DNA of 64,000 bases from Hawksworthiomyces lignivorus (taxonomy: Eukaryota; Ascomycota; Sordariomycetes; Ophiostomatales; Ophiostomataceae): assembly GCA_002917075.1 (NCBI GenBank), contig NTMA01000059.1, positions 340,242 through 404,241 on the forward strand. The letters run 5' to 3'. The stretch's first letter is position 1, and each line of letters starts with the position of its first letter. The position numbers and the translations under genes were made by a program. Below, piece after piece: positions 21,400 through 33,245 of the stretch. The notes below the pieces were generated by a model. That model was not told the origin of the DNA and searched no databases. It was given only the letters and a program-made list of their open reading frames with translations.

Positions 21400-22780
21400 G
21401 GTAGATCAGCTGTCGCCGGCGTCCGGCCAACAGAAACCAGGGCGTTGCAACAAAAACGAAAGAGGACGACAAACGTCTTGTCACCTGCAGACCATAATGA
21501 GAAGCAGAGAATTAGAGTCTAAAGATATGCCAAATAAAAGGCAAGTCGATATAATCTGTTTGCTGTTTGAAATGAGACAACAAACGACCACCAGCAGCAT
21601 ATATGAATTTCTCAGAAGTTGGGCAAGCTCATCTCATATGAGAGAGGACGTGTAATATGTGAAGTGACCTTTTTAAACCTGATGTTGGAGATACCTCGGT
21701 CAAAACCAGTCGGCACCCTGAATTAGAGATCACGTGTGGTTACATCGTCTAAGCACTGAAGAAAATCTGTGTTACGTCATGCCGTCTTCCTTGGGCACAA
21801 TAGCCAGAGACGTCAGGTTGGACTAAAAATGCTGTGCAATAAAACAACCCGACTGTATCTTGACTTTTATTTACTAAATTTTTTTTATTGGTTCTTCATG
21901 AGTACAGGGTTGTGCTATTCCTCTGCTCCGTTTTTGGAATCTAGATTGCAGGCGCGGCAGATGGCACTTCTGCCCAAACGCAGACAATGTGCATCTTATA
22001 TCACGAATATTCATATTCTTGGGTTCTTAAATGGTCTGTGTAGAGTGCACGCAGACTGCGTGATCCGCTCCGATTTGATCGGTCCCTATCTACCAGATTT
22101 TAGACTTTACGTCTTTTGACCTCTTTTGCATCTTCCGTCTTTATGAGAAACCGCTCTGTCAGAAACTGGGCGGGCACGTGTAAAGAGGAGAAGACGGAGA
22201 AAAAAGATCTCAGAAGAAAATATCCTCAAGAGGATATAAACGGGGGGTATCGATTTTAAAGAGAGAATGAAAAGTAAAAAACCAAAAAAGACCAAAGGGG
22301 CCAAGCCCACCTAAGCAGTCCCATCGCTATACTACGACGGTAGCGGAAGGAAAAGAGAGATATATGTAATAATATAGGAGCAAAAAAAAATTGCCTCCTC
22401 TCTTCTCCTTTCATCTTCATCTCTTTCTTTTTCTATTCGATGCCAATCAAAAAAGAATCCAAGGTGAGATGTGGCGGACAGAAAACAACAAGAGCATAGG
22501 TAAGGGAAAGAAAAGAAATAGAATAGACACAAAAAATAAAGCATGCTGAATATGCTATCCGGGGGGCTCCTGGTTTGCCCCCAAAGAAAAAACTGGCCCA
22601 CCACCAAGCCCAAATCCTGCTCCGGACATCCTACACATAATATACCTCCCTTCCGGTCGCCTTCGTGAAAAATCGTTGCAATAAAAAAGAATACTTTTTC
22701 TTGTCCCTTCCGTACAAAAAAATATACACAAAATCAAAACAGCAACACAAAAATGCCTGCTGTTTCTCATCTATTGTCTC
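21400..22780. other. Spacer between two minus-strand genes
   Basis: It holds the upstream region of the histidine-phosphatase gene and the 3' flank of PSK1. There is a + strand pyrimidine-rich stretch near 22390-22440. No gene or clear repeat is seen. Confidence 0.5.
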
Positions 22781-25700
22781 TCAGTCCATCTGGCACCACG
22801 GGTGCTCCAGGACCTGGTCGATGGTGTAGCGCTGGGCCACTTCGCGGTCGAGCATGTGCCGGATCAGGTCGATGCTATCGTCGCTGATGGTGTAGGGCAC
22901 TCGCAGGTCGCGGTCCATGATCTCGTCGATGCTGTAGAAGGGGTTCTCCTTGTAGATGATAGTGTACAGCAGGATGCCCAGCGCCCACACGTCCTGCTCC
23001 TTGCCCTTGTACGGCCGGCCAGCCAGCACTTCCGGCGCGGCATAATCTACGAAGAGTTAGTACAAACGGCAGGCACAAAAAAAAAAGAACAGGAAAAAAG
23101 AAAAGGTAGGTGGGTAGAAACTCACCAATAGTCCCGACAAAGACATCAAAGGGCCCGCTCTTGATGTAGGCGGCGCTGCCAAAGTCGATGAGCTTGATGT
23201 TGCCCTCGCCGTCGAGGATGACGTTCTCGTCCTTGATGTCGCGGTGGACGACCAGCGCCTTGGTGTGCAGGTGGTGGACGGCCTTGGCGACCTGCACAAA
23301 GATGCTGCGGCACTCGTCCTCCTCCATGTTGGTGCGCAACTCAATATAGTCGAAGAGGTCCATGCCCGGCAGGCCGTGGGGCGTCATCTCAATGTAGTAG
23401 TTGATGTCGTCCTCGAAGAAGTCCTCCATCTCGACAATGTTGGGGTGGCGCAGGCCGTCGCGCCGCAGGTAGTCGAGCACGTGGATCTCCAGCGGCACCG
23501 TGCCCAGCCGCCGGTCGCGCGTCCACGTGTCCACCAGGATGCGCTTCTTGGTCACGTACTTGATCACCACCCGATGCCCCGTTGCCTTGTTTTTGGCCAG
23601 CTTCACCTGCCCGTACGCGCCCTGGCCCATCTCTTCCAGGATCACAAAGTCGTCGATCGTCTTCTTCTTGTGCGGATCTGCTTGGCCCGTGGTACCGCCA
23701 GTGCTCTTCGCAGTCGCAGTCGCAGTCGCAGTCGCAGTCGTAGTCGGAGCAGCAGCAGCGCCGATGGGCGACGACTCCAGCTTGCTCACCAGGGCTCGCG
23801 TCGCCGTTCCCGCATTGGCGGAGGCCTGGGCGGCGGCGGCAGCGGCGGCGGTCGACAGGAGGTCCGGTTTTGCGACGCTGTTGGGCGTGGCCGTCGTGAC
23901 GGTCACGGACGGCGTCAGGATGGACGCGGCCGAGGCGGCCGCCTTGGGCGAGCCGTAGGCCAGTTTCTTGGACGGCAGCGGCGACGAGAGCGAGCCGTCT
24001 GCTGAGGAAGCCGCCGATGCAGATGCAGATGCCGACGGCCGCGAGAGCGCCATCGAGATCTTGGACGCGGTGCTCTTGGCAGCCTCCCGGAGCTGGCGGG
24101 TCAGGGACTGCGCCGTCGACGACGACATAGTCCGCGCCTGCTGCGGCTTCGCGGGCTCCGTCAGGGTGGCGGCGCTGATCTCCGGGGACAGCTCCAGGGG
24201 CGGCGAGTGCACGGGCGTCTGGCCCGGCGACGGCTGGTGCAGCGGCGTCGCCAGGCCGGACAGCAGCGGCGAGGCGGCGCCTAAGTTGTTGCGCGTCGCA
24301 TGCAGGTGGCGCGAGTAGGTGATCCAGAGCGCGTAGACCATCTCGGTCTTGGTGAAAGCCGGTGCCGGCGGCCGGACCGCGGGGCCTGGGCTCCGGCCCG
24401 GGCTGGGGCTCATGCTCATGCCCGAACTGCCCGTGGCCGACGACGACGCGGCCCACTCAGATCCTTCCTCCTCCTCGGTCGCCTCCGGGACGGTCTCCTC
24501 GTGGATTGTGGACTGCTTCTCGCTCTTGACGACGCGCATCTGGATGTCGATCTTGAGCTCGGAGCCGTCACGATGGCGGGCGGGCAGGCCCTCGGGTCTC
24601 AAAAAGGCAGTCGCCGCATCTGGGCGGCCCTCGCGCAGCGCGACAAAAGCCGACGCCTTGCGGAAGCTGTGCTCGGGGACGACGATGCCGTCTACCATGT
24701 GGACGTTGTCGACCTCGACGAGGATCTGCAGGATCTTGTCAAAGTCGGGCACGAGCTGGTTGATGGACAGGCCGTTGGGCCGCTCATAGCCGAAGAGAGC
24801 GCCGCAGAAGACCGAGTTGGAGCTCTTGATGGCCAGGGACTGGGTCGATACGACGATGATGCCGGCAATGTGCGGAAAGCTGGAGATGCGCAGCGCCGGC
24901 TGGCCCCGCACCTGCTCGACGGTGGCGGGGATGTTGATGCGGTCGCAATTCCGGCAGGTGTAGTAGCGGCGGCGGGTGACCTCGGCGTAGTCGACCGAGC
25001 CGGCCCACGCGTTGATGCCCTGCCGGGGGATGCGCGGGAGAAGCTTGCCGATGTCCATGCCAGGTTGCAGCTCTTCGTCGCCCCAGATCGGGCCCAGCGC
25101 GCCAGAGATGTCGGTGACGTAGCCGTCGTCGTCTATGGTCACGGTGGCCACGTCCTCGTGAATTTCTTCGAGGACCCAAATCAGGCCGACGCGCTTCTCC
25201 TTTACCCACAAGCTGGCCGAACCCGTCAGCCCGTTGCGCTTCTGGATGGGCACCACGTCGCCGCACAGGAGGACGCCGCGAGATTTGTTGTTATTGTGAT
25301 TGTTGCCGCCGCCGGCTGCTGCCTTGTTCGATTTGGAATCCCCGCCGTGGGTGGTCATGGCGCGCCGAGCCATCTGCTGCGGGCTCTGGGGGCTCTGTGG
25401 GCTGCGCGGGCTCGTCAGAGGCGTCTGGGACCGGGAGTTGGGCTTGCTCAGCAGCTTCGCGGTGATGCCGTAGGAGCGAGCGCCCAGGATGGTGGACTTG
25501 GCGATCGGCTTGGGGAGAGGCGAGGCGATCGGGGGCGGGCTCTCGTCCACCTCGTCTGGGTCGCCGTGGAGGAGCTTCTTCTCTAGCCAGGCCCTCCGCT
25601 CCTCCTGGACGACTTCCAGGATGCCCATCTTGCGGACTTCGGCCTTGGTGACACCGAACACCAGACAAGCCAAGTCGTTGGCCGCCAAGATCGTCCATGG

Positions 25701-26765
25701 CGGCTTCGCCTCGGTGGTGAAGATGGCCTGCGCAGCAGGCACCCAGCGCGTCGGATGTGTCGGCGCCACCGAGCCCAAGCTGCCTGGCACGCTGATGGGC
25801 GAGGAGAAGAACGGCTGAGTTGCCGACAGTGGCGCTGCTGTCGTGGTGTCTGACTTGGCGTCTGCCGAGATGGAGAGGGACCGCGGGCTGACGGCCCCGA
25901 CGGGTGCGGCGGCCACGAAGGGCTTGGCGAGGGTGTCCAGCAGCCTCTGCTGCACGGCCACGGGCGTCGTGTCGGTCAGGGTCCTCCGAAGCAGGAGGCT
26001 CGGGCGGCGAGAATCAGGCGGCGATGTCAGCTGCGTCATCCGGCTCTCGTTTGTTGGTGTTCGCGAAGAGTCGGCGGAGTCGGTGGCATCGACCACAGCG
26101 AGGTGATCGGAGAAGTCTCCAGGCTTGGAAGCGCCGCCTTTCATCTCGATGAAAGAAGACCTCTTCGCCTTGAAGTGGTCGCGGTCGGTCTCACCGATGG
26201 GCTCGGGGCTTGCCGTTCGTGGGATCAGCGCCTTGTCGAAGAGGTTCTCACCCGAGACGTCAGGCGGCCCCGTGAGCGGCCCAGAGGCGATGGCCTGGTC
26301 GGCATTGGGAAGGTTCTGCGCTCCTACAAGCTGGGCGCGGGCAAGAAGATCCAGCGCGTGCTGCGTCTCGACGTCACCGGTGGCCCGGGCGTGTGCGCTG
26401 GCGAAGCCAGCGTTTGTGGAGGCAGAATGGCCGATGCGATCCTTCATGAAGTCTATAGAGCGCTTGACGACATTTTGGCGGTTGTGCAGCAGCTCTTCTG
26501 ACTGGTGGGCAAAGGAGAACGAATGGAGGGACTCGGAGGGGAAGCGAGAAAGGTCTTCGGTAAAGGTAGGCGAGACTGCGTCGTGGGGGATGTTGAAGGC
26601 GCTGCCATATTGAAACATAGTGGTCATGGAGGCGGAGCGGGGCAGGACGAAGGAGGGACTGCGGGATGATGGATCGGACGGTAGTGTGGGAGCTCGGACG
26701 GGAGGAGCGTTCTGGCGGATTCGGCGTAGGCCAGAGAGACCAAGACCATGATCGTGGTCCGTCAT
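22781..26765 (-). CDS. PSK1: PAS-domain serine/threonine kinase (PAS kinase)
   Basis: Two coding exons, 26765-23126 and 23046-22781, giving 1301 residues from the ATG at 26765 (MTDHDHGLGL). A PAS-like segment lies near residue 355 (PPWTILAANDLACLVFG) and a second region near 630 (IAGIIVVSTQSLAIKSSNSV). The kinase domain starts near 1040: GQGAYGQV loop, VVIKYV lysine, HRDIKDEN (catalytic D1176), DFG (D1194), then across the 79-nt intron DYAAPEVLAG and DVWALG, ending just after the domain at WCQMD. In yeast, Psk1/Psk2 phosphorylate UDP-glucose pyrophosphorylase and glycogen synthase to partition sugar between wall and storage; this role is inferred. A hexanucleotide repeat (about 23705-23742) encodes Thr-Ala repeats. 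The frame stays open 93 codons upstream to an ATG at 27044, but a good 5' intron (26776-26851) argues for the shorter start. Confidence 0.92.
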
Positions 26766-26978
26766 AATGGGGGATCTTTCCGGAGCAGGAGTGTTAGAAG
26801 GTAGAAGCAGAAGCAGCGAGGAGGAGAGGGGAGGAGGAGGGCAGGGCTTACCGAGTGAGAGCATCATATTCGGCGGCAGCAGCACCGGCATCGAACGAGA
26901 AGCGCAGGCGTGCCTTGTCTGTGGTGTCGCCGACCACGGTGAGGTTGCCAGTGCTTCTGTTCTTTGGGATATATAAGG
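26766..26978 (-). promoter_or_regulatory. PSK1 5' leader with an intron and a start-overlapping upstream ORF
   Basis: On the minus strand a good intron spans 26851-26776 (GTAAGC donor, CTAAC branch about 18 nt before the acceptor, GAAAG acceptor; 76 nt). After splicing, ATGs at 26891, 26867 and 26864 open a short upstream ORF that ends MMLSLDPPL and whose TGA overlaps the main start as ATGA. If the intron is retained, the upstream ATGs are instead in frame with the kinase. A TATA-like element, readable in both directions, lies near 26970-26977. No transcript data are available here. Confidence 0.6.
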
Positions 26979-27939
26979 GAAGGCTGAGCTGGTTTGAGCT
27001 GGTGCGACCCAGCTGGGGTCCGTCGTTCTGCTCTGCCTCGTCATATTGTTCTTTGGCGCCTAGAGCAGGGGGGAGTGGCCATATGCCCGGTCAGCAAGAA
27101 GGCCATCTAGGCAGCCAAGCAGGCAGCTCATGAGCATGCCATCGAGTGAGATGCCCGCAGCAGCTGCCAGCAGGAGATGCTGTGAGGCACTCACCAGTCT
27201 CCGGTTTCCCATCGTATATATGGAGCATAATTGATGAAAGCCAATTGTCGAGGAAATTCTTCGATCAATCTCAGGCTTGCCAGCAAAGGCAATTTCGAAG
27301 AATCGGGGTTGCAGACCACTGTTTGGTACACAGACGGGGGTTCTGGGGAGGGGCGGAGTGCCGTGTTGCTGCTCTTTGTCTCGTCGAGAGAGCCGGATCG
27401 GTCGGAAAAGAGGGAAGAGAGATGCGAGGATGACACGCAGCACAGCGCAAAAAAAGGGTCAAGAATGCCGAGGACAAGAGAGAAAAAGCAAATGGAAACA
27501 GTATGAGGTAAAAAAACCCAAAAAAATGACGTCGCCAGCAAAATATAAAAAGAAATAAAAATGAAGTCCAGATCTAGCTCGAGAGGTGGAATACGACAGT
27601 GTCTGAAGGAGTGAGATTATTAGGAGAGAATGAAGAGGCAGAGATGAGAGAGAATAAGGGAGAGAGAGAGTTGGAGAAAGAATAGCTGAGAGAGATAGAG
27701 AGTAGTAAGACGGACAAAGAGACTTCTGAAGACAATGCAGAGACGAGTTGAGGGTGTTTTTTGGTTGGTTCGAAGTTGGATTTCGGGGTAGAGAAAAAAA
27801 GTGTTGCCCTTTCCTTTGTTGCAGTTTGTGTGATGGTGGGCAGCGGTAGTGGTAATGGCAGTGACGGTAGTGGAGGTGGTGGTGGTGGTGGCTTCCTCGC
27901 AGCGGAGAGTGGGGTAATTTTGTGGTTTTTTTCTCACTC

Positions 27940-28030
27940 GTGGTAGTGGACGTAGCGGACGTTAGTGGGCGTAGTGGGCACGGCGGGCACGGCGGACACA
28001 GCGGACACAGCGGGCATAGCGGGCGTAGCG
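27940..28030. repeat. Imperfect 9-bp minisatellite, about 10 units
   Basis: Tandem 9-bp units of the type GGCGTAGTG, GGCACGGCG, GGACACAGC and GGCATAGCG repeat about ten times with drift. They lie upstream of PSK1 in a non-coding region. Translated on the minus strand they give degenerate (Y/C/R)-(A/V)-R triplets, but no gene is supported there. Confidence 0.75.
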
Positions 28031-28244
28031 CTCTTTGTGCCTTGCCAAGGCATCCGAGTACGAAAAATAAATACGTAAAATCATAGGCGGCAAAAGGGAG
28101 TCATGTGAAAGGTTTTGCAGCGCATTCGGAGGGTCTACGAGCCTACGGGTTCGAGTGTTGTCCGTTCGGGCGCTGTGTGCTCTTACGATTGACAACAAAA
28201 GCAGCGCTTTTCTGCGCGGTGTCTACTTGAGGCAATGTTAAGCG

Positions 28245-28268
28245 GAGAGAGAGAGAGAGAGAGAGAGA
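28245..28268. repeat. (GA)12 microsatellite
   Basis: Perfect 24-nt GA dinucleotide run in the divergent spacer. Confidence 0.9.
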
Positions 28269-29241
28269 AAAGTCATTCGACTGCTCGTCGAGAGACAATA
28301 TCGAATGCAATTGAGAACGAAAGAAGACAAAGCAGCAAACAAATAGAATAGAGAGCGAGCCTTTGCGAGGGGGACATGCAACGCAGCCAGAAGTGTATGC
28401 CGCCGAGCAATGCTCCGTGTTTTGCCTCCAATGAGGAAGAATAGCACCACTGTAGCCTACCCGTTGCGCACTTCTTTAAGCCGACTTTCGCATAGAGCAC
28501 TGCGTGACGCAGGCTGCGCACGGCTACGGGACAGGAACCCAGTGCGCTTGAGCACTGCAGGGCGGCAGAAGAGGGAGAGAGGCATCCTTGGAACGGGGGG
28601 GGACGAAGAAGGGGAACCCTTGGGCAGGCTTTTTCCAATGTTTTCTAATGACCGGTGGACTGGCGAATGGGCGCGGATGATGCGGCATGTGGATCGACAG
28701 AGAGGCTGAAAGGGACGGCCGGGAGAAGTACGAAACGAGACAAAGAAAAACAAGGGACACTGTAGCAGTCGCCCAGGGTTTCTTCTATTTTGTGACAAAA
28801 ATGCTGATACGCGTAAGATGCGTGTACGACTACGAGTACGCAGGGAGGCATACGTTTGCGCGAATAAGCCCTATACAGCGAGCACGGTGCAGGCCAGCCA
28901 TGGCGTGAAAAAGAAAACGGCGCCAGCCAGAGCACTGGCGATGCTCACTTCGCATCGTACGGACATGGAGTAATTAATGGGCTGCTGGAGTCGACTGAGG
29001 GAAAGGGCAAATTTATCGCTCAAGTGCGAGCACAAAACCAAGCTCGTATTTGACACACTCAAAGAGCTTCACGTGGGTTTCCATACCCTAGGCATTAGCG
29101 GGGCTGCAAGGGTAGAGCTTCGGCTGGGTTTCGTACGAGCATTATAAAAAGTACGGAGCTGTAAGCGCACGCAAGGCTGTGTACATTTTGTACCCTTGCC
29201 TGCTGCTTTGAGAGAGGACAGTGTGGAGACAGAGAGAAGAG

Positions 29242-30048
29242 CTAAATGCGAGTAAGATACATACATAGGAGCGATGGCGGCGAGACAGGCGGAATAGCCG
29301 AAACAGACGGTCCGCCGACTTGGTAGGGGGGATCCACTGAAAAAGGGTTTTTGATTTCTCCCGCGAGCCCAGTCGCGAAGGCGTCGCCGACCGTTGGCTG
29401 CAGGCGCTCCTCTTTTGTCCTCGGCAGTCTTGCAAAGGGCATGCGTTTACAGCCTGCAGAAGGACGGGCGGATCGATGTGTGCCAGATCGGAGCAGGCAA
29501 GGGAGCTCCGTCAAAGTGCAGCCACCTGGACAGGGAATGCGTGCCGATAAGGACAGCAGATAACAAGAATCAGCCGCGAAGGGAGAAAGGGGAGGCATCG
29601 GCAGCAACATAACAGATGGCAGCTGCTTGGGGCAAGATCTCCGAACGATTAAGCCACAAGTGACCACAGACAAAGTAGAACAAATGCCGGACGGATCCTC
29701 TTGGATTGGTGTTCTCTTCCGAGTAGGGGTCCTTTCACAGATAGAAGCGCCATCCTCTCGACTCCTGGAGCCTTTTCCCACTCCACGTTTCCCCCCCACA
29801 GTCACATGAACTTTGCCGCATGGAGGGGGATAAAGTTTGTTTTTCTTGCTTGGTTCCACGAACAGATGCAGGTATTTGGGCATTTGAGCACTTGGCAATG
29901 CAAAGGAACAATATATGCATAAAAAGCCAGGAGGGTCCAACTGCATAGGCTCTCGAAGGATGGAGCCGAAGACGGTGGGGGAGAAGGGTGACTCGTCTTG
30001 TGAGACAGGATCTGTGATGGAAAAGTACCAAAGCAGCAGAGCTGCCAT
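29242..30048 (-). CDS. Doubtful 268-codon orphan ORF
   Basis: An uninterrupted ATG-started frame of 268 codons (MAALLLWYFS...LCMYLTRI) in otherwise gene-free DNA. By a rough stop-codon calculation a frame this long is unexpected by chance in spacer of this composition. The translation is rich in Ser, Pro, Leu and Cys and shows no domain, signal peptide or repeat I recognise. Overlapping shorter ORFs on both strands weaken the case, and no splice partner is obvious. It could be an orphan gene, a decayed gene or chance. Confidence 0.15.
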   Translation of the reverse strand: MAALLLWYFSITDPVSQDESPFSPTVFGSILREPMQLDPPGFLCIYCSFALPSAQMPKYLHLFVEPSKKNKLYPPPCGKVHVTVGGKRGVGKGSRSREDGASICERTPTRKRTPIQEDPSGICSTLSVVTCGLIVRRSCPKQLPSVMLLPMPPLSPFAADSCYLLSLSARIPCPGGCTLTELPCLLRSGTHRSARPSAGCKRMPFARLPRTKEERLQPTVGDAFATGLAGEIKNPFSVDPPYQVGGPSVSAIPPVSPPSLLCMYLTRI

Positions 30049-31255
30049 AAAAAAGCATCAGCTGGCCTCACCGACGGCAGTCTGGCAAGAACAGCAGTGA
30101 TACGCGCAGAAGAAGCATTGCGTGCGATCAGCAGCAGAAAGTGTCGTCCATAGCTTTTTTTTACAGTCATCTCCTGAGCCCCTATGTCTTCTCCTTGACG
30201 CCGTTTGCCATCCGGCGGACTGTGCTGTGTTGTGCTTTGCTGTACTGCGCTGTGCTGTCAGGCTTTTGGGCATCTCGGCCCGTCTGATTCTGCTTCCTAT
30301 TCCTCTTTTGTAGGTTCGGTCGCGCCTGGTTCGTCTCTGCCTTCATACGAGTGTACGCTTCTCTACAGACCATTGTTGCATGGCCGCGCAAAAAATGGCT
30401 CCTCGCCTCGCTGCTAGCGGGCACACTTGAGTTGGACTGAAAACTACCCCCTGCACTCGCAGTACATAGACCGTACCGACAGAGGGACGAGGGAGGGTCC
30501 TGTAGGCGTGGATTCGTGGTTCTCCGCACACTAGGACGACGCCAAGGATCCGCCAGCAAACGATAGCGGCTGCGTCAGTGTCTGATTGTGGCGTTGGGGA
30601 CTGCAGAGCCAGTCAAGACCCCTAACGAGAATCCTGCCCGCGCAGTAGTGTAATTTGTGATCTTCACAGCACGTCCTATCAGGTCTTTTTTTTTCTGGAC
30701 CTTTTGTGCATCTCACAGAGCGGCAGGATGGTCGTCCAGTGCTTGTTTCTCTATCGCAGAGCACGCGACTCATCAAGAGGTGCACGGGAACACTTCTCTC
30801 CAGAGCAACTGACCTGAATCCTTGATAAGGGCGAGACAAAACAATCAAAATAGATAAAGAGCAAACCCACACCAACATACACTCTGAAGCATGGAACAAG
30901 AACCTGGGAGATACATATCCTCATATCTAAGAAAATCAATACAGGCTATGAGTGCTGCCCAATGGCCCGAATACTCTTTGCCTTGGAGGTCGCAGTGGCT
31001 GCTGCGGATGACCGCTTTCGGATAGAAGGCCCTTTTTGACATTGACTTTACTTGCGGTTGTGGCTTTCTTTTTTGTGTGGCCATCTTTGCCTCTGGATTA
31101 GTTTTTCCTCTGGAATATCTTTTCGATATATCGTCAGTACTTTTCCAGACTCAAAGGCGTATCGTCCTGTTCTCTGGAGCAACAAAAAACCAGCTATGAA
31201 ATAATGGTCTGGGCTAATACCCGCAGAGACTAACAACGAGTCCTTTTTTTGACCG

Positions 31256-31274
31256 TTTTTTTTTTTTTTTTTTT
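31256..31274. repeat. Poly(T) tract, 19 nt
   Basis: Run of 19 T in the divergent spacer upstream of the F-box gene. Confidence 0.8.
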
Positions 31275-32085
31275 GGTTTTTCGCCTGTCTCTCTGTTGGC
31301 TCGTGGCGACGCTCCAATGGACCTCTTGAACTATCGAATTACCATCCACCGCCATCTCCGCCTGTCACGCCTGTCTCGCTTGTCTCGCCCGTCCCCGTCA
31401 ACTCTGCAAAGGTTCCCCCCTCTTCTGCTGCGGTTCCTCTGCGTATCGATAACCCGAACCAAATCCAAGAAGACCCAGAACCAGCTCCACACTGCCCACC
31501 CCCAAGCTTGTTCCCTTGTCCTCCTCTCGTACCCCCCACCCACTGTTACTGGCAGCTGGTCGTATTCTGTACTGTGCGGATATCAACCCTTGCACCGGCT
31601 CTCTTGTAAGAGCGCCCTTTGCCAAGAGGTAATGGAGGGGATAAGAAACGATAAGAGCGGGGGATAAAAGGGCGCACACGCAACCAACCGCCACTGACAC
31701 CCCTAACATCAATACTCACTCACAAGGGAAAACAGGAAAAAAGGGTGGGTGGAGTGATAAAAATGGGAACTAGAGAACAAGTCGAGTTTCCCAAACTGGT
31801 TTACTCGTTGGCATCCTCATTGGCAGCACTCTAAGAGGACCAAGCCCAAGCAATACAGTACGCCACACAGTAGACGTAGGAGTCGAGTTGTATCTCCAAG
31901 CCAGGGAAGACATTCCGCAAGACTCGCAGGACTCTCGCAGGACACTGGCAGAGACTGCAACACTCGCAATATGGGCTGCGCGACCTGTCTGGTTTGCATA
32001 TGCGCTTGCCCTTTTCGCAATCGCTTCTCCGAAAGCGTAGTCGACGGTAGATTCATCCATCGCAGGTGCTGAGACGTGCGTGTGA

Positions 32086-32102
32086 GTGTGTGTGTGTGTG
32101 TG
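32086..32102. repeat. (GT) microsatellite
   Basis: A 17-nt GT dinucleotide run with flanking GTGCGTGTGA, non-coding. Confidence 0.8.
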
Positions 32103-33245
32103 CACGACGGGTAGCAGAAGAAACGTCGGGCCAGCCCAGTTGCACGTCAGTTGCACGCCGAGTTGAGCGAATGAATGTACTTATCACCGCTGCTTATATC
32201 GTGTGCTTGTACTCCGTATTATCGTCTTGTCCCTCTGCATGTGTTTGTTGTTGCTGCTCCCTTTCTTTCTTTTCCTGTCTTCAGCTTTTATTCTTCTTTC
32301 ACTTCTTTCTCCCTCCCAACGTTTGTTTTCCCTTATTTTCCTGATTCATCATTTTGGCACTCTTGTTTCTCTCTCAGTCAATTCTGATATCCTGGTCTCC
32401 TGGTCTCCCTCTTCCCTGCTTTTTAAACTCTTGACCATCTATCTCCGTATTCTTATAACTATTCCTGTTATTCTTATCCTCGTCCACATTCTCATTCCAC
32501 CGTCCTTCACCGTCTTCTGCACGACAGTCTTGCCACGCACATATCTGACGTTCCTGGCCCTGGTTTGTTTTGTCTTGTCTCTTGCGCTCTCCTCTCTACC
32601 CCGCGCGCACGCTTGGAGTTATCCTGTTTCCAGCTCTTTGTTCGTTTCTTTGTTCCCCGCGCCTCTTCTCTTCCGCGCTTTCTTCGTCTGCCACCATTTT
32701 CTAGAAGACGTCAGGACCTGCCAACGAAACAAAAAGAAAAGCAAAAAAAAAAAAAAAAAAAGCCCTCACTGCCCTCTTCTCTAAGCTGACGAGCTGACAC
32801 CAGCGATCTCGTATTCGCCGAAATGGGCGTGTAGCCCGCTGCTTGCTGCTCCCTCGGACATCCATCCTTCTTTCAATCCACCGCCATCCATTTTAGTATT
32901 ATAGGGAGACACAAATAGAGAGTCACGCCCCACTGACTTTCCGCTGCAACAACGCCACCATCTGGGGACAATCTTTCGACGACACCGGGGGGCTCCAGAA
33001 GAGCTGTCCCTGAGGAGCGAAGCGAACAGATTCAGAAAGAGAGAAATAAAGAAAAGGAAAAAAAGAAAGAGAAAATGTCAAAATTGTAAACATCTCAACA
33101 GCGTCTTGGTCTGCGATTGGATTTCTTGCCGATCCTCTGTGCATCGTCTCATTATCGGCTCCCCTCGCCCTTTCCCCTCTCTCTCTGAGATCCTACACTT
33201 CCCGATTGGGCATATCGCTCCTCCTCTCGCTTTCTCTAAATCACC

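Larger units (their letters stand above)
26979..33245. other. Divergent 6.3-kb intergenic region
   Basis: This lies between PSK1 (-) and the F-box gene (+). It holds upstream PSK1 sequence that is purine-rich on + (27620-27720), a 9-bp minisatellite (27940-28030), a (GA)12 run, a T19 run (31256-31274), a (GT) run (32086-32102), an A19 run (32743-32761) and one TACTCCGTA copy (32210-32218). From about 32220 to 32700 the + strand is strongly pyrimidine-rich and is probably the F-box gene leader. The only long ORF is at 29242-30048 (minus), listed separately. Confidence 0.5.

Noticed and set aside
24300..25586. 428-codon + strand ORF opposite PSK1
   Set aside because: A GC-driven shadow of the PAS kinase coding exon; no domain.
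28140..28160. tRNA B-box-like GGGTTCGAGT
   Set aside because: No matching A box, no cloverleaf arms and no acceptor-stem complement could be found around it.
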